DNA from: an uncultured Pseudoxanthomonas sp.
Lineage (GTDB): Bacteria > Pseudomonadota > Gammaproteobacteria > Xanthomonadales > Xanthomonadaceae
Assembly (NCBI GenBank): GCA_946479745.1
Contig: CAMLGZ010000011.1
Span: forward strand, 40,173 to 104,172
Length of the DNA stretch: 64,000 nucleotides
Direction of reading: 5' to 3'
A program made the translations under genes and the position numbers. Shown here piece after piece: positions 35,187-44,163 of the stretch. The notes under the pieces were generated by a model. The model ran no database searches and was not told the origin of the DNA. It worked only from the letters and a program-made list of their open reading frames with translations. The stretch's first letter is position 1. Every line of letters begins with the position of its first letter.

Positions 35187-37547
35187 TCAGAACCGGAAGT
35201 CGAACTCGATGCCGAAGGTGCGCGGCCGGATCGGCACGCCCGCTACTTGCACGTGAGCGCCCGTCACCGCGCTATCGACAGGCGAGAGTGAGGACCACGC
35301 TTTTTCGTTGGTCAGGTTGTTGACGTACACGCGTACTTCCCAACTGCCCTTGCCGATCCCTGCGTACAGATCCAGTGCGCGGTAGCTGTCCAGTTCCACC
35401 GGCATGGTTATCTCGTCCGGGACCAGTACGGTCGATGGGTCTCCGAGGGCAGTGATGCGCTGGCGCTCGGTCGTATCGTTGAGCTGCGAGCCCACACCGC
35501 GCAATGCGGCGCCGACTTGGCCGTTCCACCCACCACTGGTCGTGAAGGCATATTCGGTATTCAACGCCCACGACAGCTTGGGCACGTACGGCATCCGATC
35601 GCCGGCCAGGCCGGTATTGAGGATGACATCGATGCCTTGATCCGGAATCGAAATCACCGTCGGGTCGAAGTCGTTCTTGATGCGGGCCTTGGTGTAGGCG
35701 ACGTTGAGGCCGACGGTCCACTGGTCGGTGGCGCGGAACTGGGCCGACAGTTCGGCACCTTCGCTGGTCGCCTCGCCGCCATTGACCAAGCCGCCGATAC
35801 CGTTGAAAGAGGAGGCTACCTGGATGTCGTCCCAGTCGATGCGGAACGCGGCCAGATCCAGCTGCCCGCGTTGGTCGGCGAACTGCGACTTGAGCCCGAT
35901 CTCGTAGCTGTCCAGCTTGGAGGAGTCCACCGTGGGAGGTACGCCGGGAACCGCCACGTTCGGCCCGCCGGGTTGGTAGCCGGTCGCGACGCGTGCGTAC
36001 AGCATGGTGTCCTTGCTGAGCTTGAACTGCGGACTCAGGCTCCAGGTGAAGACGTCCTCGCTGGATTCGCCGGGCGTGTTGCCCAGCGCCACCAGGAAAC
36101 CTTCGGTTACGTTCTGGCTGAATCGCTGGTCGTTGCGCGCCTGGCGCAGGCCCGCATCGATCTTGAAGCGCTCGCCGAGGCGCCACGAGCCATTGGCGAA
36201 CACCGCAAATTCCTTGTAGGTGCTGGGCAGGGCGAGAAAAGTCAGGGTTGAAAACATTTCGTCGTAGGGCGCCGGCAACGGCGAACCGTCGAGTTGTTCC
36301 AGCCATGCGAACTGCGTCTGCAACGCATCTTCCTTGGTGTAGTAAACGCCCACCAGCCACTCGAAGGGCCCGCCGCTCTTCGAGCTGAGGCGGAATTCCT
36401 GGGTGAGCTTGTCCAGGTCGAAGTCGTACCGCACGAAGGAGCTGCCCGGCTCCGGAAGACCGAGCGACACGTTCGCCAATTCTCCGAACTGAATGGTCGA
36501 ATCCAGCTGGGTCATCGTCTTGGTCTGCGACCAGCCAGTGGCCGATACCAGGTCCGCCCATCCCAAATCCCAATCCAGGCTGAGAGAGGTGAGCGTCAGC
36601 TCCTTGGAAAACGGCTGAGGCTGCCAGGTCCGGTCCACGTAATCGCCGAATAGCGGCTCCAGCGTGTCGGGATCCAGCGCGGTGCCGGCGCGGTCGTCTG
36701 CAGTGATGCGCTGATGCAATGCAGACAGGTTCAGATCGAATGCGTCGCCATCCCAGAACAACGCCGCGCGCGCGCCGACCTGCTCGCTGTCGTTGATGTC
36801 TTCGCGGCCATCGGTGAGGTTGTCGGTGTAACCCGGCAACCCGTTGCGCGCGAAGCTCAACCGAAGCCCCAGGCGATCTTCCTTCAACGGAACGCTAGCG
36901 CCGAAGCGCGCGTTCCATCCATCGCCGCCGTCGGCGACCGATCGCAGACCGAAGCCGAGGCGGAATTCGTCTCCGCTCACTTCGGGCGCGCGCGTCACGT
37001 ATTTGAGCAGCCCGCCGATCGCGCCGGCTCCGTACAACGTGCCTTGGGGCCCGCGCAGCACTTCCACGCGGCTGATGTCGTAGGGCAATACGTCCAGCAT
37101 CAAGCTGTTGGCGCCTTGATAAATGCCGCTGGATCCCACCGGCACCTCGTCGATATAAGTCGCTACGGTGGCGCTGGAAGACATCGCTGAAATGCCGCGC
37201 AGCGACACTGAGGTTTGTCCCGGGCTGCCGTTGTCCTGTACCTGCAAGCCGGGTATCAGGGCGGCGTAATCGGCCAGCGAACTGGCGCCGATGTTCTCCA
37301 GTTGACGCTCGTTGATGACGCTGATGGAAGCGGCGACGTCGCGAATGTTTTCGACACGCTTGTTGGCGGTGACCACCACCCGGTCGAGCGTTGCCGCGCG
37401 TTCGGCGGAAGTGGCGGCCGGCGGTGGATCGGCTTCCGCATTCTCCTGCGCCAGGACGGGGGCCGCTGCCACCCAGGCCAGGGTGCTGGCAATGGCGAGG
37501 GACAAGGGTGAGCGGTACCACGGACGCATGGACTGGAACGCGTTCAT
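35187..37547 (-). CDS. TonB-dependent receptor of the D-amino-acid/peptide regulon
   Basis: The product has 786 residues: signal peptide (ending AAAPVLAQE), TonB box LDRVVVTANK, a plug with IPGLQVQDNGSPGQTSVSLR and VEVLRGPQGTLYGAGAIGG, and a barrel ending FGIEFDFRF. The plug resembles siderophore and small-ligand receptors more than the glycan receptor at 15376-18249. I chose the ATG with GGGAGA upstream, dropping 24 residues of leader. A TTGACA-N16-CATTAT promoter overlapped by a palindrome lies about 100 bases upstream. It heads the operon with dgcN, permease and serine hydrolase. The ligand may be a peptidoglycan fragment or N-acyl-amino acid; this is inference. Confidence 0.92.
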   Translation of the reverse strand: MNAFQSMRPWYRSPLSLAIASTLAWVAAAPVLAQENAEADPPPAATSAERAATLDRVVVTANKRVENIRDVAASISVINERQLENIGASSLADYAALIPGLQVQDNGSPGQTSVSLRGISAMSSSATVATYIDEVPVGSSGIYQGANSLMLDVLPYDISRVEVLRGPQGTLYGAGAIGGLLKYVTRAPEVSGDEFRLGFGLRSVADGGDGWNARFGASVPLKEDRLGLRLSFARNGLPGYTDNLTDGREDINDSEQVGARAALFWDGDAFDLNLSALHQRITADDRAGTALDPDTLEPLFGDYVDRTWQPQPFSKELTLTSLSLDWDLGWADLVSATGWSQTKTMTQLDSTIQFGELANVSLGLPEPGSSFVRYDFDLDKLTQEFRLSSKSGGPFEWLVGVYYTKEDALQTQFAWLEQLDGSPLPAPYDEMFSTLTFLALPSTYKEFAVFANGSWRLGERFKIDAGLRQARNDQRFSQNVTEGFLVALGNTPGESSEDVFTWSLSPQFKLSKDTMLYARVATGYQPGGPNVAVPGVPPTVDSSKLDSYEIGLKSQFADQRGQLDLAAFRIDWDDIQVASSFNGIGGLVNGGEATSEGAELSAQFRATDQWTVGLNVAYTKARIKNDFDPTVISIPDQGIDVILNTGLAGDRMPYVPKLSWALNTEYAFTTSGGWNGQVGAALRGVGSQLNDTTERQRITALGDPSTVLVPDEITMPVELDSYRALDLYAGIGKGSWEVRVYVNNLTNEKAWSSLSPVDSAVTGAHVQVAGVPIRPRTFGIEFDFRF

Positions 37548-37630
37548 CTCTGAATCTCCCGGGACGGCGAATGGGTGGTACGGATGATCGGCCCGGGCTG
37601 TGTGCGCCAATGGCGGCACGCGCCGGTATC

Positions 37631-37668
37631 CTGATTAGGGATAATGATCCTAATCAGAGAATTGTCAA
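37631..37668 (-). promoter_or_regulatory. Promoter with overlapping operator (TonB receptor operon)
   Basis: CTGATTAGG (37631-37639), nine bases and CCTAATCAG (37649-37657) form a perfect inverted repeat. It overlaps a minus-strand promoter: TTGACA (37663-37668), a 16-base spacer and CATTAT (37641-37646). A 28-base block (37641-37668) is identical to 43999-44026 before the second operon. A repressor bound here would block polymerase. Confidence 0.82.
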
Positions 37669-37720
37669 TATATTTGGAAAATATCGCGCTCGGGCTTATC
37701 CGGCCGCAACGGCGCCCGGA

Positions 37721-39427
37721 TCAGTCGGCTTTGGACGCCTGCCATCCCGGCCCGCGCACCACCCGCCCGGGCTTGGCGCCGGTGTGTTCGCCGTCGCGCA
37801 GCACCTGCACGCCATTGATGAAGACATCGCTGACGCCGGTGGCGTACTGCTGCGGCGACTTGTAAGTGGCGTGGTCGGCGATGGTGGCCGGGTCGAACAC
37901 CACCACATCGGCAAAGCAGCCGGGATTGAGGCAACCGCGGTCGCGCAGTTTCCAGTTCGTCGCCGGTAGGCCGGTCAAACGGTGGATGCCCTCTTCCAGC
38001 GGCATCAACTTGCGGTCTCGCACGTAGTGGCCCAGGAATTTGGCGAAGTTTCCGTAGGCGCGCGGATGCGTGCTGGATTTGAGGAAGACGCCTTCGGGCG
38101 CAGAGGATTCGGCGTCCGAACCCAGGCTGGTCCACGGCTGCTTCAACCCCAACTCGACGTTTTCCTCGCTCATCAGGAAATACGCGGCGCCTACGCGCGA
38201 ATCGTCCTCGACGACCAGGTCGATCAGGGTTTCCTCTCCGGACTTGCCGCGTGCTTTGGCCACTTCCGCCAGAGATTTTCCGAGCAACGGCTTCAACTTT
38301 TCGTTCTTGAACTCGATCAACAGCACGCGATCATCCGATCCTGCGAGCAGGCGGATGTTTTCCCAGCTCACGTTGGGATCTTTCATCTCGGCGATCACAC
38401 GCTTGCGGATGGCCGGATCCTTGAGCCGGGCGACCATGGCTTCGTGGCCACCTGCCTGCACCCACGGTGGCAGCCCGGCAGTGAGTCCCGTGGCGCCGGC
38501 GGTGTAGGCATACATATCCGCACTGATCTTTACCCCCTGGTCTCTGGCGGCTTGGATTTTTGCGATCGCCTGGGCCATCTTGGGCCAGTTCTTTTCCCCT
38601 GCCGCTTTCAGGTGATACGCCTCGGCCTGTTGCCCGGTGGCCCGGCCGATGGCGATGGTTTCGTCCACCGCTTCGAGGAAGCGATCGGCCTCACTGCGCA
38701 TATGCGCGATATAGCCGCCGCCGGATTCCGACGCGGCCTGTGCAAGGGCGATCAGTTCGTTGCTGTCGGCGAACGCGGCTGGCGGATAGATCAGGGATCC
38801 GCCTACGCCCAACGCGCCTTCGGCCATCGCCTGCCGCACCAGATCCTGCATGCGCGCCAATTGCGCCGCGCTGGGCTTGACGTCGTCTTCGCCCAACTCG
38901 TGAATGCGCACTGTTGTGGCGCCAACGAACGAAGCGACATTCGGGGTAATGCCGCGCTTTTCCAGGTATTCCAGGTACTCGCCCAGCGTGGTCCATTCGA
39001 TCGGGTAGCGGATGTCGCCCTGCTGCTTCAGTGCATCGGCTTTCATCTTTTCGTTGTAAGGTCCCATCGACCAACCTTCACCGAACACTTCCAGGGTCAC
39101 GCCCTGCTTGGTATCGCTCACTCCGCGCCCATCGGCGATCAGCGATTCGGGGGCCCAGCTCAGCATATTGATGAAGCCCGGTGCGACGGCATGGCCGCGC
39201 GCATCCACGGTACGAGTGGCGACGGCACTGCTGCCGGCCGGCAGCAGTGCGGCAACGCGATCCCCGCGCACGGCCACATCGACCCGTTGCGCTGCAGAGC
39301 CGCTGCCGTCATAGACCACGCCGTTGCGGATCAGCAGGTCGTAGGTCTCACTTGTGGTCCTGGGACCCGGCACGGAAGAACAGCCGGCGAGTGCCAACGC
39401 CAGCAGGGAAATACTCAGTCGATACAT
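37721..39427 (-). CDS. D-aminoacylase-like lipoprotein (N-acyl-D-amino-acid deacylase family)
   Basis: The product has 568 residues. A lipobox (LALALAGC16SS) predicts a lipoprotein. The amidohydrolase fold has YIAHMRSE, AEAYHLKAAG, TSLGSDAESS and STHPRAYGNF, all usual for D-aminoacylases. The first metal motif, normally GFIDxHxH, reads GFINMLSWAPE, so the HxH pair is missing. The true start has AAGGAG upstream; the frame runs on further but without similarity. It is the last gene of the epimerase-POT operon. Deacylation of N-acyl-D-amino acids, such as N-acetyl-D-glutamate, would fit, although the odd metal site leaves the activity open. Confidence 0.85.
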   Translation of the reverse strand: MYRLSISLLALALAGCSSVPGPRTTSETYDLLIRNGVVYDGSGSAAQRVDVAVRGDRVAALLPAGSSAVATRTVDARGHAVAPGFINMLSWAPESLIADGRGVSDTKQGVTLEVFGEGWSMGPYNEKMKADALKQQGDIRYPIEWTTLGEYLEYLEKRGITPNVASFVGATTVRIHELGEDDVKPSAAQLARMQDLVRQAMAEGALGVGGSLIYPPAAFADSNELIALAQAASESGGGYIAHMRSEADRFLEAVDETIAIGRATGQQAEAYHLKAAGEKNWPKMAQAIAKIQAARDQGVKISADMYAYTAGATGLTAGLPPWVQAGGHEAMVARLKDPAIRKRVIAEMKDPNVSWENIRLLAGSDDRVLLIEFKNEKLKPLLGKSLAEVAKARGKSGEETLIDLVVEDDSRVGAAYFLMSEENVELGLKQPWTSLGSDAESSAPEGVFLKSSTHPRAYGNFAKFLGHYVRDRKLMPLEEGIHRLTGLPATNWKLRDRGCLNPGCFADVVVFDPATIADHATYKSPQQYATGVSDVFINGVQVLRDGEHTGAKPGRVVRGPGWQASKAD

Positions 39428-39494
39428 CGGTATGCTCCTTATGGATATCGCAACGGCGGCAGGCATCACGGCAAGACGCCGCGATCGACAAGCC

Positions 39495-40835
39495 TCAACT
39501 ACGGACTTCCTCAAGCTTCCCGCCCTCATTAGCGGACGCGTTTGTTTCGACACGCAGATTACGGCGGGCCGATTCCACATCACGGATGGGGCGATCCAGC
39601 ATCCACAGAACGCACGCGGCCAACAATGCCAGCCCCGACAGCAATACGAAGAATCCGGCGTGACTGGTCCGCGACCACAATGCGCCCACCGCACCGGCCA
39701 GCAGACTGCCGCTGAAGATCGCCAGGAACCATGCCGCGACCGTAGTCGCTCCCAGACGCGGCGGCGCCAGCCGTGCGAAAAGACCCAGGCCGGTCGGCAG
39801 GATATACAGCTCGCCCAGGGTGAGGATGACGAAGAACACCAGCAACCAGGGCCAGCCGACACGCGCGCCACCGGAGAAACCATCCAGCATCGCCAGCAGC
39901 AGATACGCGAGTGCGACGATGACCGCACCGATGGCCATCTTGCGTGCCGGCGATGTCTCGCGGCCGGCATCGGCGCGACGGCGCCAGTGCAACAGCAGCA
40001 GCGGCGTCATGCTGATCACCAGCAAGGGATTCAAGGACTGGAACCAGGTCATCGGAATCACCACGCCGCCCCATGTCCGGTCCACGCCCATGTCGGTCCA
40101 CAGCGGCAAAGTATTGCCGATCTGTTCGTAAGCGCCGCGGAAGATCGTCGCCGCAAGTCCGACACCCAACAGCAGCAGCCAGATCCGGCTCTGGTTGCTT
40201 GCGCGTTCGCCCGCCGCTGTGGACGCACGCACAGTGCGTGTACGGTTTTCCGGCGGAAGATAATCGCGACCGAGCACATAGATGATCAAACCGACGAACA
40301 TGCCGATGCCGGCCGCGCCGAAACCGTAATGCCAGCCATAGACTTCGCCGAGCGTCCCGCAAATCAATGGCGCCATGAAACCCCCGATGTTCAGACCCAC
40401 GTAGTACACGTTATAGGCCCGCCCCCGGCGCGGATCGTCGGCGCGGTACAGGTCATTGATCTGGCTGGGAAGGCTGGGCAGGAACAGGCCGTTGCCGAGC
40501 GCGATGGTTGCCAGCGCAAGGTAGAACATGGGTTCGAACGCCATCATGAAATGGCCCAGCGCCATCACGCTGCCGCCGATGATCACCGCATTGCGCTTGC
40601 CCAGCCAGCGGTCGGCAATGGCGCCGCCCAGGATCGGCGTGAAGTAGGCCATCGCCGTGTACGTGCCGTAGATGAAGGAGGATTTTTCCTGCGCGAACAG
40701 CAACTCCTTGGTCATGTAGTAGACCAGCAGCGTGCGCATGCCGTAGTAGGAGAACAGCTCCCACATGTTGGTCAGGAACAGTATCGTGAGGCCGCGCGGC
40801 TGGCCGAACCAGGTCTTGTCGGCCATTGCGCTCAT
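39495..40835 (-). CDS. POT-family proton-dependent di/tripeptide transporter
   Basis: The product has 446 residues with about 12-14 membrane segments. POT hallmarks are FLTNMWELFSYYGMRTLLVY (the ExxER-like region of helix 1), YTAMAYFTPILGGAIADRWL, and YNVYYVGLNIGGFMAPLICG. Its ATG overlaps the epimerase stop (ATGA). Di- or tripeptide import is the family role; with a dipeptide-epimerase-like neighbour the cargo may be peptidoglycan-derived peptides. The 66-base gap to the deacylase gene has no terminator. Confidence 0.92.
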   Translation of the reverse strand: MSAMADKTWFGQPRGLTILFLTNMWELFSYYGMRTLLVYYMTKELLFAQEKSSFIYGTYTAMAYFTPILGGAIADRWLGKRNAVIIGGSVMALGHFMMAFEPMFYLALATIALGNGLFLPSLPSQINDLYRADDPRRGRAYNVYYVGLNIGGFMAPLICGTLGEVYGWHYGFGAAGIGMFVGLIIYVLGRDYLPPENRTRTVRASTAAGERASNQSRIWLLLLGVGLAATIFRGAYEQIGNTLPLWTDMGVDRTWGGVVIPMTWFQSLNPLLVISMTPLLLLHWRRRADAGRETSPARKMAIGAVIVALAYLLLAMLDGFSGGARVGWPWLLVFFVILTLGELYILPTGLGLFARLAPPRLGATTVAAWFLAIFSGSLLAGAVGALWSRTSHAGFFVLLSGLALLAACVLWMLDRPIRDVESARRNLRVETNASANEGGKLEEVRS

Positions 40836-41845
40836 GCGAGAGCCTTCGGGCCCCAGACTTCGTCGCCGCAGCTGATGTAGCCGTCTTCGTAGCGGACCGA
40901 AGGCGTGCGGTCGGTCTTCAGGAATATCGGCCCATCCAGGTCGACGACATCGCAGAACTGGCCCAGCACGAACGCCGGTGCAGCCGCCAGGCTGGTGCCG
41001 CACATGTTGCCGACCATGACTTTTTTCCCGAGTTCGCGCGCGCGCCGGGCCATCAGCAGGCCCTCGGTGAGACCACCGCATTTGTCGAGCTTTATGTTGA
41101 TGACATCGAACCGGTGGTGGCGCGCTTCGAGCTCGGCCAGATCCAGGATGCTCTCGTCCGCTGCGAACGGCAGTACGCGTTCGATCCCGTCGAGGATGTG
41201 TTCCCGTCCGCGCACGCACGGTTGTTCCAGCAGCGATATTCTTGCCTCGATCAACGCCGGCAACAGCGACGGCAGGGTCGCCGCGTTGTAGCCCTGATTG
41301 GCGTCGACGCCGATCCAGGGTTGCGGGCAACGCGCGCGCACCGCACGCACCCGTGCGCTGTCCAGCTCCGGATCGCCGGTCAGTTTCAGTTTCAATGCGC
41401 GTGCCTGCGAATACGCCGCCGCTCTATCCGCCATTACCGCGGGCTCGTCGGCGCCCACGGTGAAAGTCGTCAGCAGCTTGCTGGTCTTTCCCAGCCCCGC
41501 CAGCTTCCAGACCGGAACGCCGCTGCGTTGCGATTCCAGTTCCCACAACGCGCAGTCGAGTGCGTTGCGCGCGCCCCCGGCAGGCAACAGCGTGCGCAAG
41601 GACTCCCGATCGAGCCCCGCTTCTATGCGCGGCCGTAGAGCTTCGAGCGTGGCGATCATCTTCTCGGGATGATCGTCGTTGTAGTACACGCCCGCCGCTT
41701 CGCCACGCCCGACATGTGGGCCGTCGCGCAGCGTCACCACCGTGGCCGGCATCGCTTCGAACACATGCCCGGCGATACGGAACGGGGCCGACATCGGCAG
41801 CGGTTCGTTGTGCAATTCCAGTTCGACGGACACGGCAGCGGCCAC
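40832..41845 (-). CDS. dgcA: Enolase-superfamily epimerase/racemase (dipeptide epimerase / DgcA type)
   Basis: The product has 337 residues. The muconate-lactonizing branch is shown by LKLKL (K152, K154), VDANQ (Asp181), LLEQP (Glu207), AADES (Asp230, Glu231) and IKLDKCGG (K252, K255), giving two general bases and three metal ligands. Known relatives are L-Ala-D/L-Glu epimerase and the N-acetyl-D-glutamate racemase DgcA. The DUF1611 gene under the same operator favours the DgcA role. I chose a GTG with TTGAGG upstream so that the N-terminal VELELHNEPL strand is kept; the first ATG would remove it. The next gene overlaps its stop. Confidence 0.83.
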   Translation of the reverse strand: MAAAVSVELELHNEPLPMSAPFRIAGHVFEAMPATVVTLRDGPHVGRGEAAGVYYNDDHPEKMIATLEALRPRIEAGLDRESLRTLLPAGGARNALDCALWELESQRSGVPVWKLAGLGKTSKLLTTFTVGADEPAVMADRAAAYSQARALKLKLTGDPELDSARVRAVRARCPQPWIGVDANQGYNAATLPSLLPALIEARISLLEQPCVRGREHILDGIERVLPFAADESILDLAELEARHHRFDVINIKLDKCGGLTEGLLMARRARELGKKVMVGNMCGTSLAAAPAFVLGQFCDVVDLDGPIFLKTDRTPSVRYEDGYISCGDEVWGPKALA

Positions 41846-41874
41846 GCACACCTCAACAGGCTGGGAATCAAGGA

Positions 41875-41902
41875 AACGGCCGGCGAAAAGCCGCCGGCCG
41901 TT
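41875..41902 (-). terminator. GC-rich hairpin between serine hydrolase and epimerase genes
   Basis: AACGGCCGGCG and CGCCGGCCGTT form an 11-bp stem around six bases. On the minus strand only TCCTTG follows, without a T run. It is likely a partial attenuator or mRNA-stabilising hairpin rather than a full terminator. Confidence 0.5.
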
Positions 41903-41907
41903 CTCGG

Positions 41908-43926
41908 TCAGTAGTACGCGCCGTAACCCATCAGATGGTTGGCGAAGCCGATCCAGAGCAGGAACAGGCACGACAGCGCCAGCAGCAAGGCCCACAGCTT
42001 GGCCAGCCAGCGACGGCGTCCACGCAACACGTGCCACGCGTTCCATACGGCGATCGCCGCGCCGACAGGCAGTACTACCGTTGCCAACAGGCGCAGCAAG
42101 TTGATCCACAAGTCGGAACCGGCCCCGGTCATCTCCAGATCGCCGAGCATCGCAACCACGAAGCCCAGGGCTCCGCCGACCGACAGCAACACGCCCAGCG
42201 CAGCGAGCCTGACCAGGCGGTGCGCGCGCGCGTCGGTTCCAGACAACGCATACGCAGCGCCATAGTGGCGGCGAACCAGCGCCGACACGGGCCACGCGAG
42301 CACGGTCAACAGCAACACCGCCAGACTGGCAACCAGCAGCGGTAGCGATAGCGCGCGCCAGGTGGAGAGCCGTTCGAACACCATGATCGGCGCATAGGGC
42401 TCCATGCTGAAACGGGTGACCTTGCCATCGACCACGTCGGCAGCCAGCCGGTCGCTGCCGGCTACGTCCTGCCACAGGTAAGGCGATATCTCGCGCCACT
42501 TCTTCGGTACGCCATTGGCGCCCATCGCCAGCGGCACGCTGATGGTACCGTCCTCGTTCGCCACCACTTTGACCTGGCCCAGCATGTTCACCAGCGATAG
42601 CAGGTTGCTCTGCGGACGCCGGCTGCTGTCGTAATGGCCCACCATCTGCTGCGTGTGCAGCTTGGCCTGTGCTGCGTCCATCGCCGGCGCGCGCACTTTC
42701 GGCCCGGGCAGGTAGCGATCGGCGAAGCCGCGAACCAAGGCGCCGCGGATCACGCCGGTAGCCCCGTCGCGGCCACTGCTGTTCATGGAAACGAAGATGC
42801 CGATACCGTCGTCCAGGAACAGTTCCAGGTCGCTGTGGAAATACATCGTGTCGCCGCCATGGGCGATCGCGCGATGGCCGTTGACGGTGGTTTCGTAGAA
42901 GCCGAGCATCATCCGGTTCAACGGACCGACCGAAGCCTGGCCCGTGGTATGCATCTTCTGCGCGGTTGCAGCGCTGAGGATGCGCGCGTCGCCGTAAGCG
43001 CCGTCCTGCAGGTGCGCCAGCATGAAGCGGCCCATGTCCGCACCCGTGGAGGCAAGACTGCCCGCCGGCGCCAGGCTGATGAACTCGTAGTCCTTGGCCT
43101 TGCCGTCGGAGGCTTTCGTATATCCCTTCGACATCTTGGCAAGCAATGCGGGCGGCAACGGCTGGCTGAAGCTGGAATGGGCCATTCCCAACGGCTGGAA
43201 GATGTGGCGCTGGATGTATACGTCGAACGGTTCGCCTGACACGCGCTGGACGATGTAGCCGGCCAACGCCGTGGCGTAATTGGAATAGGCGGGCGTTGCG
43301 CCCGGCGCATGGATGCGTTCGGGCACCCAGCGTTTCAGCGCCTCTCCCAGGGGCACGATCTCCTCTTTGCGCGAAGTGATCAGGCCGCGGATCTGCTCTT
43401 CCAGTCCGGTGGTATGGGTCATCACCTGGCGCAGCGTCATCGGTTTGCCGTCGGGCGACGGGATCTTGAAATCGAGGTATTTGTTGAGGTCTGCGTCCAG
43501 GTCCAGCTTGCCCTGCTCGACCAGTTGCATGACCGCGGTCCAGGTGAAGAGCTTGGACACCGAACCGGGTCGGAAAAGCGTGCTCGCCGGATCGACCGGA
43601 GTGCGCTTTTCGATATCCGAGTAGCCATAGCCCTTCTGCAACAGCACCTGGCCGTCTTTGACCACCACCACCACCGCGCCGGCGATATCGCCGTTATCCA
43701 GTGCGTAGGGCAGGTAGCCGTCCAACCAGGCTTCGGCATCGGCGCGTGTGAGCTCGGGCGCGACACCGGGAGAGGGAGTTTTGGGAAGCTGGGAAGCGGA
43801 GGGATCCGCCGGCACCGTGGTAGGCGGAACAGCAACCGGGGGCAAAGAGGCCTCTTGCGCCGTCAGTGTCGAGATCAAGCCCATGGCCAACAGGCAGCCG
43901 CACAACGTGAACGGAATTACGCGCAT
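41908..43926 (-). CDS. Serine hydrolase (DD-peptidase/esterase fold) with C-terminal membrane domain
   Basis: The product has 672 residues. After a signal peptide (CLLAMGLISTLTAQ) come a Pro-rich linker and a beta-lactamase-related domain with S122-V-S-K125, Y214-S-N216 and AHGGDT. From about residue 525 four or five membrane helices follow (LSLPLLVASLAVLLLTVLAW, LAALGVLLSVGGALGF and others), so the enzyme faces the periplasm on a membrane base. GGAG lies 8 bases before the ATG. It heads the operon with the epimerase, POT transporter and deacylase, under the palindromic operator at 43988-44015. Trimming of D-amino-acid peptides is a fair inference. Confidence 0.88.
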   Translation of the reverse strand: MRVIPFTLCGCLLAMGLISTLTAQEASLPPVAVPPTTVPADPSASQLPKTPSPGVAPELTRADAEAWLDGYLPYALDNGDIAGAVVVVVKDGQVLLQKGYGYSDIEKRTPVDPASTLFRPGSVSKLFTWTAVMQLVEQGKLDLDADLNKYLDFKIPSPDGKPMTLRQVMTHTTGLEEQIRGLITSRKEEIVPLGEALKRWVPERIHAPGATPAYSNYATALAGYIVQRVSGEPFDVYIQRHIFQPLGMAHSSFSQPLPPALLAKMSKGYTKASDGKAKDYEFISLAPAGSLASTGADMGRFMLAHLQDGAYGDARILSAATAQKMHTTGQASVGPLNRMMLGFYETTVNGHRAIAHGGDTMYFHSDLELFLDDGIGIFVSMNSSGRDGATGVIRGALVRGFADRYLPGPKVRAPAMDAAQAKLHTQQMVGHYDSSRRPQSNLLSLVNMLGQVKVVANEDGTISVPLAMGANGVPKKWREISPYLWQDVAGSDRLAADVVDGKVTRFSMEPYAPIMVFERLSTWRALSLPLLVASLAVLLLTVLAWPVSALVRRHYGAAYALSGTDARAHRLVRLAALGVLLSVGGALGFVVAMLGDLEMTGAGSDLWINLLRLLATVVLPVGAAIAVWNAWHVLRGRRRWLAKLWALLLALSCLFLLWIGFANHLMGYGAYY

Positions 43927-43987
43927 CGCATAGTCTCCGGAGGTGGATAGGCACGCCTTGGTACTACTTGGGCGGATCGATTTTATC

Positions 43988-44026
43988 CTGATTCGGCAAT
44001 AATGATCCTAATCAGAGAATTGTCAA
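43988..44026 (-). promoter_or_regulatory. Promoter with overlapping operator (serine hydrolase/epimerase operon)
   Basis: CTGATTCGG (43988-43996), ten bases and CCTAATCAG (44007-44015) form the second copy of the palindrome. The minus-strand promoter is TTGACA (44021-44026), 16 bases, CATTAT (43999-44004). The 28-base block 43999-44026 is identical to the one before the TonB receptor. Confidence 0.82.
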
Positions 44027-44090
44027 CCTGCCGAAAGTACTCCCTTCCCGCCTTGTATGGCCATTTGCCGCCGCCATTTCCCTAGAACGC

Positions 44091-44118
44091 CTGCTGAGGC
44101 GATGATGATCCTGCTCAG
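44091..44118. promoter_or_regulatory. Third operator copy, upstream of the regulator gene
   Basis: CTGCTGAGG (44091-44099), ten bases and CCTGCTCAG (44110-44118) give a variant of the same palindrome, 46 bases before the regulator start. Autoregulation by the XRE-cupin protein is likely. Confidence 0.65.
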
Positions 44119-44163
44119 GACATTTCTACAATTGGGCGTACTCACTCGGGAGACCAGGCAAGG

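Noticed and set aside
39428..39970. Longer N-terminus for the D-aminoacylase-like protein
   Set aside because: The upstream extension overlaps the transporter gene in another frame. The internal ATG has a strong AAGGAG and a lipobox.
40836..42499. Upstream extensions of the POT transporter and epimerase frames
   Set aside because: They are out-of-frame readings of the preceding genes. The ATGA overlap at 40832-40835 and the conserved N-terminal strand set the starts.
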